Origin: Tolypeutes matacus
Taxonomy: Eukaryota; Chordata; Mammalia; Cingulata; Chlamyphoridae
Assembly (NCBI GenBank): GCA_026826555.1
Contig: JAKSZT010054308.1
Coordinates: 3,464,743 to 3,528,742, forward strand
DNA length: 64,000 nt
Direction: 5' to 3'
Shown: positions 46,142-57,516 of the stretch, one piece after another
Numbering within the stretch: position 1 is the first letter of the stretch
How the letters are laid out: each line of letters starts with the position of its first letter
Notes under the pieces: model-generated
What the model saw: only the letters and a program-made list of their open reading frames with translations
The model's database searches: none
Told to the model about the DNA's origin: nothing
Program-made: the position numbers and the translations under genes

Positions 46142-46371
46142 AAGAGAATAGGAGAAAAGAAGAAGCTCTGGTGGCCTCATACCCTCAGTCTTTTAATAAG
46201 AACTCAGAAAAACTCTTTCCCCATCACTAAGTCCCAGTCTTCTCTTAATTGTTCACTGACTTAAGAGACTTTGAAATCCAAAGAGTTATAACCAGTCACT
46301 GATTCTAGAAAGCTAATGGCATGATTTTGAATCATGTTTGTATGAGGCTCTTTTGTATGAGGCTGACTTAC

Positions 46372-46491
46372 CTCTGGTAATATACCACTCTCCTCATCTG
46401 TTTCTGTCATTTCAGAGGACTGCCTCAATCTAGATTTCTTTGCCCCACGTGGAGATGAAGCAGTGCTTTCAACATCACTTTCCATTAAACT
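46372..46491 (-). CDS. GON4L: GON4L exon, Ser/Glu-rich (120 nt)
   Basis: Forty codons beginning [19 protein letters not shown] and ending [12 protein letters not shown], phase 0 on both sides, acceptor TTTTTTAG and donor GTAAGTCAG. The segment is rich in Ser next to acidic residues (possible casein-kinase-type sites, inference) and has a basic AKKSRLRQ patch. The intron upstream (46492-51546) is filled by L1, a composite retroelement and a solo LTR. Confidence 0.95.
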
Positions 46492-46619
46492 CTAAAAAAT
46501 AAATTCAATTCACATTTATATATGTATGTCCTTACCTCATCCTACTAAGTTTGAAGTATCTCAAGAGAATGAATATCCCCCCAAAATCAGTCAGAGTAAG
46601 ATAAAATAAACCAGTAACC

Positions 46620-48060
46620 CTCCCTTGCCATATTGCCGAAAGAACATTACCAACGTTGTAGTTTCAACCACATACCTGCAAATCCCCAGTGTTCAGCTGG
46701 TCCCTCCCCCAACCCTCCCCCCAGTTCCATGGACAGTCCAACCCACTCTCCCCACCCTACCCCCCTCACAAATCAGCACCGCCCAACCCAATAGTATCAC
46801 TGCACCACTGTCATGCCTATCCACTGCACAACTACATACTTCCACCTTATCATAGGTTTTGCCCTTATGGGCACTGGCTCACAACCTTCTCTCCCTTTCT
46901 GTCTCCTGTAAACCTAGCTTCCAGACTCTAGCTCTGTGAGTCTGCTCAATTTGTTTAATTCATATCAGTGAGGTCATGTAATATTTGTCCTTCAGTGCCT
47001 GGCTTGCTTCACTCAATATAAGGTCTTCAAGATTCATCCATTATATCATGTGTTAATACTGCATTCCTTCTTACAGCTGAGTAATATTCCATTTTGTGTA
47101 TATACCACAATTTGTTTAGCCATCCACCTGTGTATATATCTGTTTATCCATTCATGTGTGCATATATCTGTTTGTGTCCCTGCTTTCAATTCTTATGGGT
47201 ATATACCCAGCAGTGGGATTGTTGGATCATATGGCAGTTCCTGAGGAACCACCAAACTGTCCTCCACAATGGCTGTACCATTTTACATTCCCACCAGCAA
47301 TGGCTAAGGGTTCCCATTCCTCTACATTCTATCCAACATTTGTAGTCCACTGTTTTTTTAATAGCCACCAGTTTAATGGGTGTAAGATATCTCACTGTGG
47401 TTTTTTGATTTGCATTTCCCTAACAGCTAGTGATGTAGGGCATCTTTTCATGTGCTTTTTAGCCATTTGTATTTCTTCTTTGGAGAAGTGTCTATTCAAA
47501 TCACTTGCTCATTTTTAAAATGGGTTGTTTTTAATTTCAAGGTATAGGATTTCTTTATATATGCTGGATATTAGGCCCCTATCAGATACACGTTTACCAA
47601 ATATTTTCTCCCATTGAGTAGGCTGCCTTTTCACTTTCTTGACAAACTCCTTTGAGGTGCAAAAGTTTTTAATTTTGAGGAGGTCCCATTTATCTATTTT
47701 TTTCTTTTGTTGTTCGTGCTTTAGGTGTAAAGTTCATGGAGCCACTTCCTAATACAAGATCCTGTAGATGCTTCCCTACATTATCTTCTAAGGTCTTTAT
47801 GGTCTTGGCTCTTATATTTATTGATTCATCTTGAGTTAATTTTTGTATAAGGTGTGAGATGGTGTTCCTCTCTCATTCTTTTGGACATGGATATCCAGTT
47901 CTGCCATTCTCTCCCAGTTGAATGGGCTTGTTGGCCTTGTCGAATATCAGTTGACTGTATACGTGAGAATCTACATCAGAACTCTCAATTCGCTTCCACT
48001 GGTCAGAACTCTCAATTCGGTTCTATATGAGAACTCTCGGCTCTATATCAGAACTCTCAA
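46620..48060 (-). mobile_element. L1 3' half, reverse orientation
   Basis: Reverse complement of L1 3'UTR and ORF2 end: GCTGAGTAATATTCCATTTT, GGTATATACCCAGCAGTGGG, CAAATATTTTCTCCCATTGA, CCATTTATCTATTTTTTTCT. At its right end, from about 47960 to 48060, a short motif (CAGAACTCTCAATT) is repeated four times, a local expansion of L1 ORF2 sequence. Confidence 0.88.
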
Positions 48061-50545
48061 TTTAGCTCCATTGGCAGGGGAGTGTTACTGGTTTAGGGTG
48101 TTGGATGTGGGGGGCATTCGAGACAGGGCGCACCTGGGGCAGGCTTCTAGGGAGTGTGCAAGTGTTCATCTTGTCATTGTATGTTGTATCATTGGGTGGA
48201 GACCCTCATAATGAGTGGGAAGGTGTTGGACTCTGTGGCAGTCTGATGTAATTATGAATTCCAAAAATATAAGTGAATCGTGCTTGTAAACTGATCTGTT
48301 AATCTGGGCATGATTAGGTTAGGATTAGGGCGTTGAGCCCCACCCCTTGGTGGGTGGGGAATCGAATATAAAAGGCAAGGTAAAGGACAGTTGAAGCAGT
48401 GTTTTGAGAAGCAGTTTTGATATTGGAAAGAAGGCCCCAGGAGAAGAGAAGCAAGCCGTTCACCTGATCGCATACAGCTGACCCTGTGGAGGAAACAGGA
48501 GCTAATCCCAGAGAGAAACGCAGTCCCAGGAAGAGAGGAACCCCAGAAGCCTGAACCCTGGCAAACGCCGGCAACTGTCTTGCTCTAACACGTGGCAATG
48601 GACTTTGGTGAGAGAAGAAACTTAACGCTTTATGGCCTGGTATCTGTGGACTTCTACCCCAAATAAATACCCTTTATAAAGACCAACCCATTTTTGGTAT
48701 TTCACATTAGCACCCCTTTGGCTAACTAATACAGACTCCCATCCTGGGGAGTCCTACTGTGTTCTCAAAGAGAGGGACAGGAGTCTCTCAAGAGCACAGG
48801 CAGTGCCTAACAGGGGAAGACAGACCAGTATGTTAAGCCCTCAATGTTGTTGCAACAAGTTTTTTTAATTTTTTGTATTTTACTTGTTATTTTTAAAACT
48901 ATCATTATTATTTCATTTTCTTATCAATAGTATTTGGTTATTTTCTTAAGTTCATTTCTGAAGAAGTTTTGGATCACAGAAGGGTTACAACTGTGGCAGG
49001 GGAGGATCACTGGAACGGGGTGTCAGTGATGGGGGATGCATGGGAAAAGGTTCACCTGGGGCATACCTATAAGGCATATAAATGTGTTGTTCATGAGGCA
49101 TTGTCACGGTGGGTGGAGATTCAAACAATAACCAAAAGAATATCTAATTCCCATTCTGGGGAGCTCTGCCACATTCTCTAATGGGACAGCAACAAACCCC
49201 CGGGTACAGGGGCAGTGACTAGTGAAGGAGGATGGATGATTGACAGGCCCTTTATACTGATGAATATACTTATGAACCATTACTTTTGAAATTGACACTT
49301 AGCCTGGTATTATAGGGTGTCTACGAGTTACCTCCTGAGAACCTCTTTGCTGCTCAAATGTGGCCTCTAAGCCAAACTCAGCATGTAAATGCATTACCTT
49401 CTCCCCAGCGTGGGACATGACTCCTGGGGATAAGTCTCCCTGGCACCGAGGGATTACTACCAAGAACCAACTAGCAATGCACCTGGAAAAAGACCTTAGC
49501 CAAAAGGGGAAAGGGTAAAGACAAATGAGTTTATATGGCTAAAAGACTTCAAAGTGAGTCAGGAGGTCATTCCAGAGGTTGTGCTTTTGCATGTCTCAGC
49601 AGGATCTATTGACCGCCAAAGTAAATACTGCTTCAAATAGCATAGAAATCCAGACACTAAAGGCAGGGCAGACAGCTCAGGAGTTTGGTGCCCTGCCAGT
49701 GGGCCGTACTTGGGAATTGATGCTCCCTGTATAACAGAGCTGGACTCAGTTGTGGTTTCCCTACATATGGCTCTTCTGCCCTGTCTATTTGAACCTATAC
49801 TTAGTGCTAGAGTTGATAGGTATATGTCCAAGAGGCTTAAATCTTTGGGCTGTCCCTGTGAAAGCTGGGCCCTCAACAGAGTTGCAACACCTACTCTCTA
49901 GTTCATTGGACTCACCCAGGACAACCAACAAGGAGATGATGTTGGATAATGACCATCCCAAGGTACAGAGAGAGTCTGAAACTGCAAGCAAGATAGCCCC
50001 ATCCATCTGCCCCATGGGATCTAAGCCCCCTTTCAATTAGAGGTGGAGTGGGCATCACCATCCCAGAATCCTCAGGATTGGGGAATGAACAATGGACTAG
50101 AGTAGACTTACTGGTATTCTAGTATAGACTTATTGTGATTCAAGCAATAGAAGAACTTTTATCATGGATGTGGAGGCAATGGCCACTGGAAGTTCTGAGA
50201 GGAGGGGGAGGAAAAAACAGGTGTAATATGGGGACATTTTCAGGACTTGGGAATTGTCCTGAATGACACTGCAATGACAGATATAAGCCATTATACATCT
50301 TGTCATAACTTACAAAATTGTGCGGGAGAGAATGTAAACTACAATGTAAACTATAATCCACGTTTAGTGTCAATGCTCCAAAATGTGTTCATCAATTGTA
50401 ACAAATGTACCACACTAATGTAGGATGTTGTTAATATAGGAAAATGTGGGGGGTATAGGGACCAGGGCATATGGGAATCCCTTATATTTTTTATGTAACA
50501 TTTATGTAATCTAAGTATCTTTAAAAAAAAAATAAAAAGTATATT
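48061..50545 (+). mobile_element. Composite polyA retroelement, split by a solo LTR
   Basis: Non-coding element ending ATGTAATCTAAGTATC plus A tail. The first part (48082-48233 and 48739-48835) is a diverged copy of 48996-49240: both carry CACCTGGGGCA and CATTCTGGGGAG-like or CATCCTGGGGAG blocks in the same order, so it contains an internal duplication of about 240 bp. The last 690 bp match 36773-37471. Probably a long L1-type 3'UTR or a non-autonomous L1 passenger; family name not known to me. Confidence 0.65.
48234..48733 (+). mobile_element. Solo LTR of an endogenous retrovirus (copy 3)
   Basis: Starts TGTGGCAGTCTGATGT and ends GGCTAACTAATACA, flanked by gactc at 48229-48233 and 48734-48738. 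Homologous to the LTR at 34746-35296 but about 50 bp shorter in the middle. AATAAA lies in CCCCAAATAAATACCC. Confidence 0.88.
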
Positions 50546-50599
50546 AAAAAAAAAAAAAAAAAAGAGAGGGAAAATAAAGGTAGGGGTAGGGATCATATC

Positions 50600-51067
50600 A
50601 ACATTGTAAACTTTATAAAACTGTAAAGCATTGCTTTAAAATTCTTTTCTGAACAAGTCAAAGAACACATTAAGGGAACAGAATATTGAATGGCAATGAA
50701 ACTGAATAAACTAGATATAAGCAACCATATGGTTAAATCCCAAAAGCATAATGTTGAACAACAACAAAAAGTCTGAAACCAAAAAGTCAGGAGGAGAGTG
50801 GTTCTCTTTAGGATGGAGGGAGGCAAATGGGATTGGGAAGGGGCACAGGGGGTGGACTAGCAGTGTTATCTGTTGACTTCAGAGGAAATTTCATGAGGAT
50901 TTGCTTTATTATAATTTGATATTGGAATAATGAAAATGCTCTAATGATTGAAGGGATAAATGCACAACTGTGATTATACCAAATACCACTGATTTACACT
51001 TTGAATAGACTGTACACATTGGATGGATCACATGCTTTAATATGTATCAGTAAAATTGATTTTAAAA
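50600..51067 (+). repeat. L1 3'UTR-like fragment
   Basis: GATGGGAG-free stretch with ATAAATGCACAACTGTGATT, ATACCAAATACCACTGATTT and ATGTATCAGTAAAATTG, parallel to the 3' ends at 45000 and 55680-55760. No ORF. Confidence 0.65.
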
Positions 51068-51078
51068 AATAATTTGAT

Positions 51079-51270
51079 GGGAGGCGGCTGTGGCTCAATC
51101 AGTGGGGCTCCCGTTTACCATATGGGGGGCCCCGGGTTCGGTTCCCGGGGCCTCCTGGTGGGGGCGGGCCCGCCCGCACGGCGTGGTTGGCTGGCCCGGC
51201 GAGCACGGGCAGCAAGGGGGGGATAAATGAATAAATAAATAAAATCTTTAAAAAAAATAAAAATAAAAAT
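51079..51270 (+). repeat. tRNA-derived SINE (200-bp form)
   Basis: GAGGCGGCTGTGGCTCAATC, GGGTTCGGTTCCCGGGGCC and a GC-rich body with GGTGGGGGCGGGCCCGCCC. Target duplication aataatttgat at 51068-51078 and 51271-51281. It lies about 280 bp downstream of the acidic exon in the transcript. Confidence 0.94.
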
Positions 51271-51546
51271 AATAATTTGATAAGCTGTATATTTTTATTC
51301 TACACACATATCTTTATGTATGTTATATTTTAAAATGTAAGAAGTTTAAACAGTTAAGGAAACGTGAAGAACCCAAAACCACCTTGCAGTCTTTGGTTTA
51401 TGCAAAAAAGAGAGTAGAAAAAAAGAACTGTATCTCAATCTTTCGATAGAATAGGTGACATTACTAAGGAAACAAAGTATACTAAACCTTATTGAGTCTT
51501 TTTTTTTTTTTTTTTTGGTAAAATAGAGGACATGGTAACTACTGAC

Positions 51547-51642
51547 CTCTTCAGCAGTCTCATCTTCTTCTTCATCATCTGGCTGGTACTCTTCATCTGA
51601 GGAATCATCTTCTTCAAGGTGGATATCCACAAACTGAGGAGG
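51547..51642 (-). CDS. GON4L: GON4L exon, acidic segment (96 nt)
   Basis: Thirty-two codons from [18 protein letters not shown] through [14 protein letters not shown], phase 0 on both sides, acceptor TTATGTAG and donor GTCAGTAG. More than half of the residues are Asp or Glu, an acidic stretch characteristic of the N-terminal part of GON4L and of many chromatin proteins. The donor GTCAGT is weaker than the others in the gene but keeps the frame with the next exon. Confidence 0.95.
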
Positions 51643-51854
51643 CTACATAAGTACAATTCGAAAGAAATAGAGTAATATGAAATACAAATCTTATGTATTT
51701 GGAAACTTAGAGGAAGAAAAAGGGGCAGAAAAAAATCCTAAGAGCAAATATGAACAGCTAAAAAAATTAGATCAGAAGTAGGGATTAAAAAGATTCCTAA
51801 CAGTAGTGGAATAAAAAAAAAAAGATAAAGCTGGAAATAAAAACAAAAGGATGG

Positions 51855-52045
51855 GTTTAAACCAGTGAACCCTAAGTTAAAACATGGACTACAGTTAATA
51901 GTATAACTATAAAAATGGGCTATGATCAATTGCGGTAAATGTTCCACACCAACGTAAGTTGTTAATAATATGGCGGTATAGGGGAATCTTGTATTTTATG
52001 AATGATTGTTCTGTAAATCCACAACTTCTCTAATAAAGGGGGGAA
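51855..52045 (+). repeat. Fragment of the polyA retroelement 3' end
   Basis: AGTGAACCCTAAGTTAAAAC, TGGACTACAGTTAATAG and CTGTAAATCCACAACTTCTC match, in diverged form, the tails at 37246-37440 and 50330-50520. Confidence 0.6.
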
Positions 52046-52154
52046 AAAAGATGGGCTTTTTAAAAAAAACACCTTAAATAGAAAAGAAATACTTAGGTTT
52101 CAAATCTCCTGAAGTCTTTCTGGAAGAGAAAAAGAATGATTCCTCCAAGTTTAC

Positions 52155-52205
52155 CTTAATTTCATTGGCCTTCTTAATTGGTGAAATGTTCCATGTTGGT
52201 ATTAC
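52155..52205 (-). CDS. GON4L: GON4L exon (51 nt)
   Basis: Seventeen codons, VIPTWNISPIKKANEIK, phase 0 on both sides. The acceptor is TTTGTAG directly before GTA and the donor is GTAAACTTGG after AAG. It joins the preceding exon to give the EKGVVIPTW junction typical of GON4L. Upstream lies a 5.1-kb intron containing the duplicated exon relic, an L1 and a 3'-UTR retrocopy; downstream the next exon is about 0.5 kb away. Confidence 0.94.
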
Positions 52206-53392
52206 CTACAAACAAAGAATATAAATAATTAAGTTTTTGTATGAAATAGACTGTTTTCATTTTTACTTCCTCTTCACCAAAGAGCCATCTACCTAACTCA
52301 CAGTTGCAGTGATTCTAGGAGTATTGATTATCCCTGAGGGTACACACTCAAATATTTGCCTGAGCTGGACAGAAGAAAAAGAGAAAAGAACCTTTTGTTA
52401 GGCTAGCATTTTTTGCCCTGAACCAGGTAAGACTCAGTTATATCATCCATAAAACGATGAAAACAACGTCTGTCTTGCCTACTTTAATAGCACAGAACTG
52501 TGGGTTCACACAGAATAATGGCTGTGAAAAATATTATAAACTATAAAACTACACAGAACAAAAATGTTATAGGTTTACAGTAGCCTTTTGACATGACCTT
52601 CTTCAAAATCACTTCATAAATCCACCAAAAGTACACCTCCAAAAAGTCAGCCACAAAAAGCTCTTATGGAAGGATGTAGCAGTGAAGTGTCTTGTCTACA
52701 ACTTATTTTCAAATAATACAAGAAAAATAGATAGATACAAATATGAAGACATAAAGCAAATATGGCAAGATGTTACAATTATTAAATCTAGATGAAATCT
52801 AGATTAATTGTAATATTCTTTCACCTTTTCTGTGTTTAAAAATTTTCATAATAGAATTGGGGGAAAATATTTTTAAAGAATGTTTTAAAAGCTCCCACAC
52901 ACTGCTGACAAAATGCCATTGGAGTGTATAACTTCTTGACCATTTAACTGTGACCCAACCAAAATAAGCTTATGAACAAAATCCAAATAGCCACTAAGTT
53001 CTTTCTCCAAAAGGAGCATTAGGTTCTTCACATCCCTGCAGCTTTGTCATGTCTTTGACACATAGCTAGTGCTGTGTAGCTGTTCCCACTATAAGGCGAA
53101 GGGGATAATGTAAAGTTTGATACTCCTTCCCATCTCTGCTTCTTAACCAATCAGTTTCCCTAATGCCATATTGATCATGAAGGCAAGCCAACATCTGGAA
53201 GTGTGCTGGAGTCAGACTATTAATCATTAAGAACCAAGAGGACTTGCTCTCCCACATAAACTATAATCATGGGTTGCCCAACTTCTGTATACCTATATAC
53301 ATAGTTATTAAAATAATCCAGAACCTGATTTGGATCTCCTTGGAATTTTTTCCAAATCATATATGGAATTAATGTTAATTAAACTCTAAATT
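52206..53392. other. Intron, no recognised element
   Basis: AT-rich intron upstream of the VIPTW exon. No repeat family or exon recognised before the duplicated-exon relic. Confidence 0.5.
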
Positions 53393-53495
53393 AATGGCTG
53401 CATTCATCATTGCTACCACATGTTCATGTGTGATTACTTCCTAGCAGATGAAATTTCACTTTATGCAACAAAGGTTTGTCAACTAGACAAATTAA
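53393..53495 (-). pseudogene. Relic duplicate of the 75-nt GON4L exon plus upstream intron
   Basis: On the minus strand this reads TTGTCTAGTTGACAAACC, then ATCTGCTAG as acceptor, then 48 bases differing from exon 57517-57591 at four positions and giving EVITHEHVVAMMNAAI. After that the homology stops, the reading meets a TAA, and no donor is visible. The homologous intron part (about 55 bp before the acceptor) is equally similar. It is therefore a partial intragenic duplication displaced about 4.15 kb, in the same orientation, and not a usable exon. Confidence 0.9.
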
Positions 53496-53788
53496 GATTT
53501 GACTGCCAAATAAAGCCAAAGCAATTTTACACTACATTAATAGAAATATACTATCTGGAACACTGAGGGAATAATGTAACTTTAATCTGTGTAGTTAAAC
53601 CATATCTAGAGCAGTAGATTCCATTTTGGGCATACTTTCAAGAGAATTTAGACAAACTAGTCATATTCAGAAGAGAAGGACCAGATTAGTGAAGGTACTC
53701 ACATGAGGGTACTCATATCTTGTCACATGAGGAACAATAAAAAATTAGGAAGTATTTATCAAGAAAAAGAAGATTAAGAAAAGCATAA

Positions 53789-55760
53789 TAGGACTTCCAG
53801 GAAGATGGAAAGACATGGGACACTCTTCTCTTCCAGAAAAATAGCTAGAGGACAGGCTGAAATGGCTTGGAAAAAGATCTTCTAGGGTTTAGGACACCAG
53901 GCAAAGGCTGGACACCACCCAGAGGAGAGAGGGGCAAAGGAGAGGAATGGTGACAGTAAAACTGTGAGTTGAAACCAGTGGCTGTTATTGGCAGCACCGT
54001 CTCCCACACTAAAGGCACTTTAGAATTCTTAGGCCTCTGAGCCAGCAACAGACAAAGGGGGTTCCAGGGATCTACCATCCCAGTAAAGGGGAGAGAAAGG
54101 GACACAACCAAAAGCTGATTCAGCTTTTGACCCACAAATTTGGTCTGCTGTGTCCCACCAGCCCTTACAGGTCAGGTGGGACCACATCATTCTTTGCCCT
54201 GGGATCTGGCACAGGACTGGAGAGATCTGACCATCTCAATCTCCCTCCTTCCAGCCATGACTGATCGTTGAGGACACACCTCTGCAGGAAAGGTGAGAGA
54301 AAGGGACACAGCCTAATGCTGACTCAGCTTTTCACCCACAAATGGGATCTTCCGTGTCCCACAAGCACTTCAAGGCCAGGTGGGATCATGACATTGTTTG
54401 CCTTGGGAGCCAGCAAGGGACTAAAGAGATCTAGGGCTAAAGAGATCTGATCCATGTTAATGGGACAAAACAGTCTCTTCAACAAATGGTGCTGGGACAA
54501 CTGGATATCTATAACCAAAAGCATGAAAGAGGACCCCTATCTCACTCACTCCCTATGCAAGAATCAACTCAAAATAGATCAAAGACCTAAATATAAAAGC
54601 CAAGACCATAAAACTACTAGAAGAAATTGTAGGGAAACATCTTAAAGACCTTGTGGTAGGTGGCGGTTTCTTGGACCTTACACACAAAGCATACGTAACA
54701 AAAGAAAAAAATACATGAATGGGACCTCTTCAAAATTAAACACTTTTGCACCTCCCAGGACTTTGTTAAAAGGGTGAGAAGGCAGCCAACTCAATGGGAA
54801 AAAATATTTGGAAATCACATATCTGATAAGGGTTTAATATCCAGGATATATAAAGAGATGTTACAGCTCAACAATAAAAAGACAAATGACCCAATTAAAA
54901 AATGAGCAAAAGACCTGAATAGACATTTGTCCAAAGAAGAAATAAAAACGGCAAAAAAAAAAAAAAAAAAAAACACATGAAAAAACGTTCAACATCACTA
55001 ATGATTAGGGAAACACAAATCAAAACTACAACGAGATATCACTTCACACCTATCAGAATGGTCACTATTAAAAAGAGAACTACAAGTGCTGGAGAGGATG
55101 TGGAGCTATAGGAACATTTATGGTACAGCCACTGTGGAGGATGGTTTGGCAGTTCCTAAAGAAGCTGAATATAGATTTGCCACATGACCCTGCTATGCCA
55201 CTACTGGGTATATACCTAGAAGAACTGAGAGCAGTGACACGAATAGACATCTGCACACCTAGGTTCAAAGTGGCATTATTCACGATTGCCAAAAGTTGGA
55301 AACAACCCACGTGTCCATCAACAGAGGAATGGATAAACAAACTGTGGTGCATTCACACGATGGACTATTAAGCAGTGGTAAGAAGTAATGAAGTTGTAAA
55401 GTAAATGATAACATGGATGAACCTGGAGGACATTATGTTGAGTGAAGCAAGCCAGACACAAAAGGACAAATACTGTATGACTCTGTTACTATGAACTAAA
55501 TATATTGTGTAACACATTGTATGATGCCATTTATATAAAATGTAAATATAAATCAATTTATAAAGATGAAATTTGATTAGTGGTTATGTAGGGCTAGAGA
55601 AGGCATGTTAAGGGGTGTGGAGTTTTTCTTTTTGGGGTAATGAAATAATTCTAAAAGTTTCTGTGAGGATGAATGCACAACATTGTGATTATACTAAAAG
55701 CCACTGGTAATACAGTTTAGATAGATCATATGGTATGTGAATATATCTCAGTAAAACTGC
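53789..55760 (+). mobile_element. Internally deleted L1 (5'UTR joined to ORF2 C-terminus)
   Basis: 5' head GGACTTCCAGGAAGATGG at 53789, about 660 bp of 5'UTR, then at about 54450 a direct join to ORF2 C-terminal sequence (CAGTCTCTTCAACAAATGGT), followed by the Cys-rich region and L1 3'UTR to about 55760. ORF1 and the endonuclease and RT of ORF2 are missing. Inactive. Confidence 0.87.
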
Positions 55761-55765
55761 TAAAT

Positions 55766-55816
55766 AACAAAGAAAGAGAGGAAGGAAGGGAGGGAGGGAG
55801 GAAGGGAGGAAGGCAG
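55766..55816. repeat. GGAA/GGGA microsatellite
   Basis: Purine-only run of gaagg and gaggg units directly after the L1 3' end, probably grown from its A-rich tail. Confidence 0.85.
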
Positions 55817-55872
55817 ACAGGTATAATAGCTGTCTTCAAATGTAGGAAAGGTCATGTGGAAGAGGAATCAAC

Positions 55873-56094
55873 TTTTTTTTTTTTTTTTTTTTTTTTTAAG
55901 GAGGTACTGGGGATTGAAACCAGGACCTAGTACATGGGAAGCAGGTGCTCAACCACTGGGCTATACCTGTTCCCCCATGAGAGCTGGTTTTTTTCATTTG
56001 TTTGTTTGTTTGTTTTTAGGAGGTACTGGGGATTGAACTCAGAATCTCATACATGGGAAGCAGGTACTTAACCATTTGAGCTACATCTGCTCCC
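55873..56094 (-). repeat. Two short tRNA-derived SINE units, reverse
   Basis: Unit 1: T-run, AGGAGGTACTGGGGATTGAA, CAACCACTGGGCTATACCTG. Unit 2: (GTTT)n, AGGAGGTACTGGGGATTGAA, CCATTTGAGCTACATCTGC. Both are reverse short monomers with their own T-rich tails. Confidence 0.87.
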
Positions 56095-56331
56095 AAGAAA
56101 TAGACTTTTATTCTACAGGGCTCCAAGGAACAGAACTAGGACAAACAGAGAGAAACTGCAATTATTTTATTTTTGGTCCAAGATAGCCAAATCTTCCTTT
56201 TCATCAGAGACAGAATGGGCTCCCACAGGACTGTCACAGAAGGTAAGCAAAACAGGACAAGTGCTTATTAAGAAGGATATTGAATAATTCCAAGCATCAA
56301 AGAGCTTGCAATACTATTTCATAAGTCTCCA

Positions 56332-56560
56332 AGTGGTTCTCATCATTTAGGGTGCAAAAAATGACCTGTGTGTTTTCAACAATGCATATTCCAAGGCCCA
56401 CCCCACAGAAAGATAAATTGTTCTTCACAGATCCTGAGTCATAGATCTGAGGTGGGCCCAATAATATGCATATTTAATAAGCTCTTCTGGGGAACTCCAC
56501 ACTAAGGTGATTTTGATTTAAGTAGTCCCTGGAACATACTTCGAAAAATACTACACTAAA
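56332..56560 (+). repeat. MER5A-like hAT DNA transposon relic
   Basis: CAAGTGGTTCTCATCATTTA at the start, AAGGCCCACCCCACAG, GATCTGAGGTGGGCCCAATA and GGTGATTTTGATTTAAGTAG follow the order of MER5A as I remember it. Ancient eutherian repeat, non-coding. Confidence 0.65.
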
Positions 56561-56768
56561 CAACTTTGCCAGCATATACTATAATATGAATAGAAAACTG
56601 ACCTCATTGGTTTAAAACATTCTAAATGGTTATCTATCTAGCACTTCCAAAAAGCAATACTTGAGCATCATTTAAAATAAACTATAATAATGTTTTCATA
56701 TACTCTGTCTTTATTTATCTTTTACAAATAGTTAATAAAGAAGCAAACCTAGGCACTAATAAATCTTT

Positions 56769-57188
56769 TTTTTTTTTTTTCCAGTTTACACAAAAGCACT
56801 TTAATTGACAGTTTACAATTTTCCAAAATATATTTTGTAAGAAAATGCAATAATTAACTACAGTCTTTACAAACGAATTTCTCAGTAAATTCCAGTGTAC
56901 TTCAGACCCCTGTCCACTAAGATATGTGCTCCCCAGTCTCCTGGGCAAATTGTGTTTAACATTCCTTAATAACAGAAAGACCCACATAAATAGTAATCCC
57001 CTCCTCCTTTGACTCAGTGTTAGGTTTTCACCAAACTTGAGTGAATCAGCTAATGACAATGATAAAATATATACCATTGTTTGACTTTCACCCCTTCTGA
57101 CTTCTACCATCTTGTTCCCTTTGATCCTTAGCCCTGCTAATAGAAATTTCATATGTAAAATCTAATTCATAAACTGTTTCTTAGCAGA
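56769..57188 (-). pseudogene. Retrocopy of an unidentified mRNA 3'UTR
   Basis: On the minus strand about 420 bp ends TCAATTAAAGTGCTTTTGTG then TAAACTGG and polyA (T-run at 56769-56783). ATTAAA acts as polyA signal about 20 bases before the tail. A perfect 14-bp target duplication actaataaatcttt lies at 56755-56768 and 57189-57202. No intron and no recognised coding part, so it is a 5'-truncated 3'UTR copy; source gene unknown. Confidence 0.82.
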
Positions 57189-57292
57189 ACTAATAAATCT
57201 TTACTGTGCTTTTTTCTCTACAAATAACCTGGAATTGGGTCTAATTTATTAGGCTAAATAAACATTAAAAAAAAACAACACAGAACACTCAC

Positions 57293-57343
57293 CACCCCTT
57301 TCTCTACCACTTCTTTAAGTTTAGAGCGTGTCATTTTCGGCTC
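57293..57343 (-). CDS. GON4L: GON4L exon (51 nt)
   Basis: Seventeen codons, EPKMTRSKLKEVVEKGV, phase 0 on both sides, acceptor CTTTTTAG and donor GTGAGTGTT. It is separated from the 75-nt exon by an intron of only 173 bp, the shortest in the window. The sequence is basic with a short helical KLKEVVEK stretch. The match to GON4L is nearly exact to the family as I remember it. It is too short to be found by open-reading-frame length alone; the call rests on splice sites, phase and sequence. Confidence 0.94.
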
Positions 57344-57516
57344 CTAAAAAGGGAAAAGTGGAAATAAAACAGTCAATAAAAATGACCTTGTGATTCTTGG
57401 ATTTCTGACACTAACTTTGCCACCAACTGACAAACTATTTACAAACACCCAAGTGACCTCCTACTACTGAGATATTCTACAGAGAACTCTATTCCATGAG
57501 TACGCCAACTACTCAC

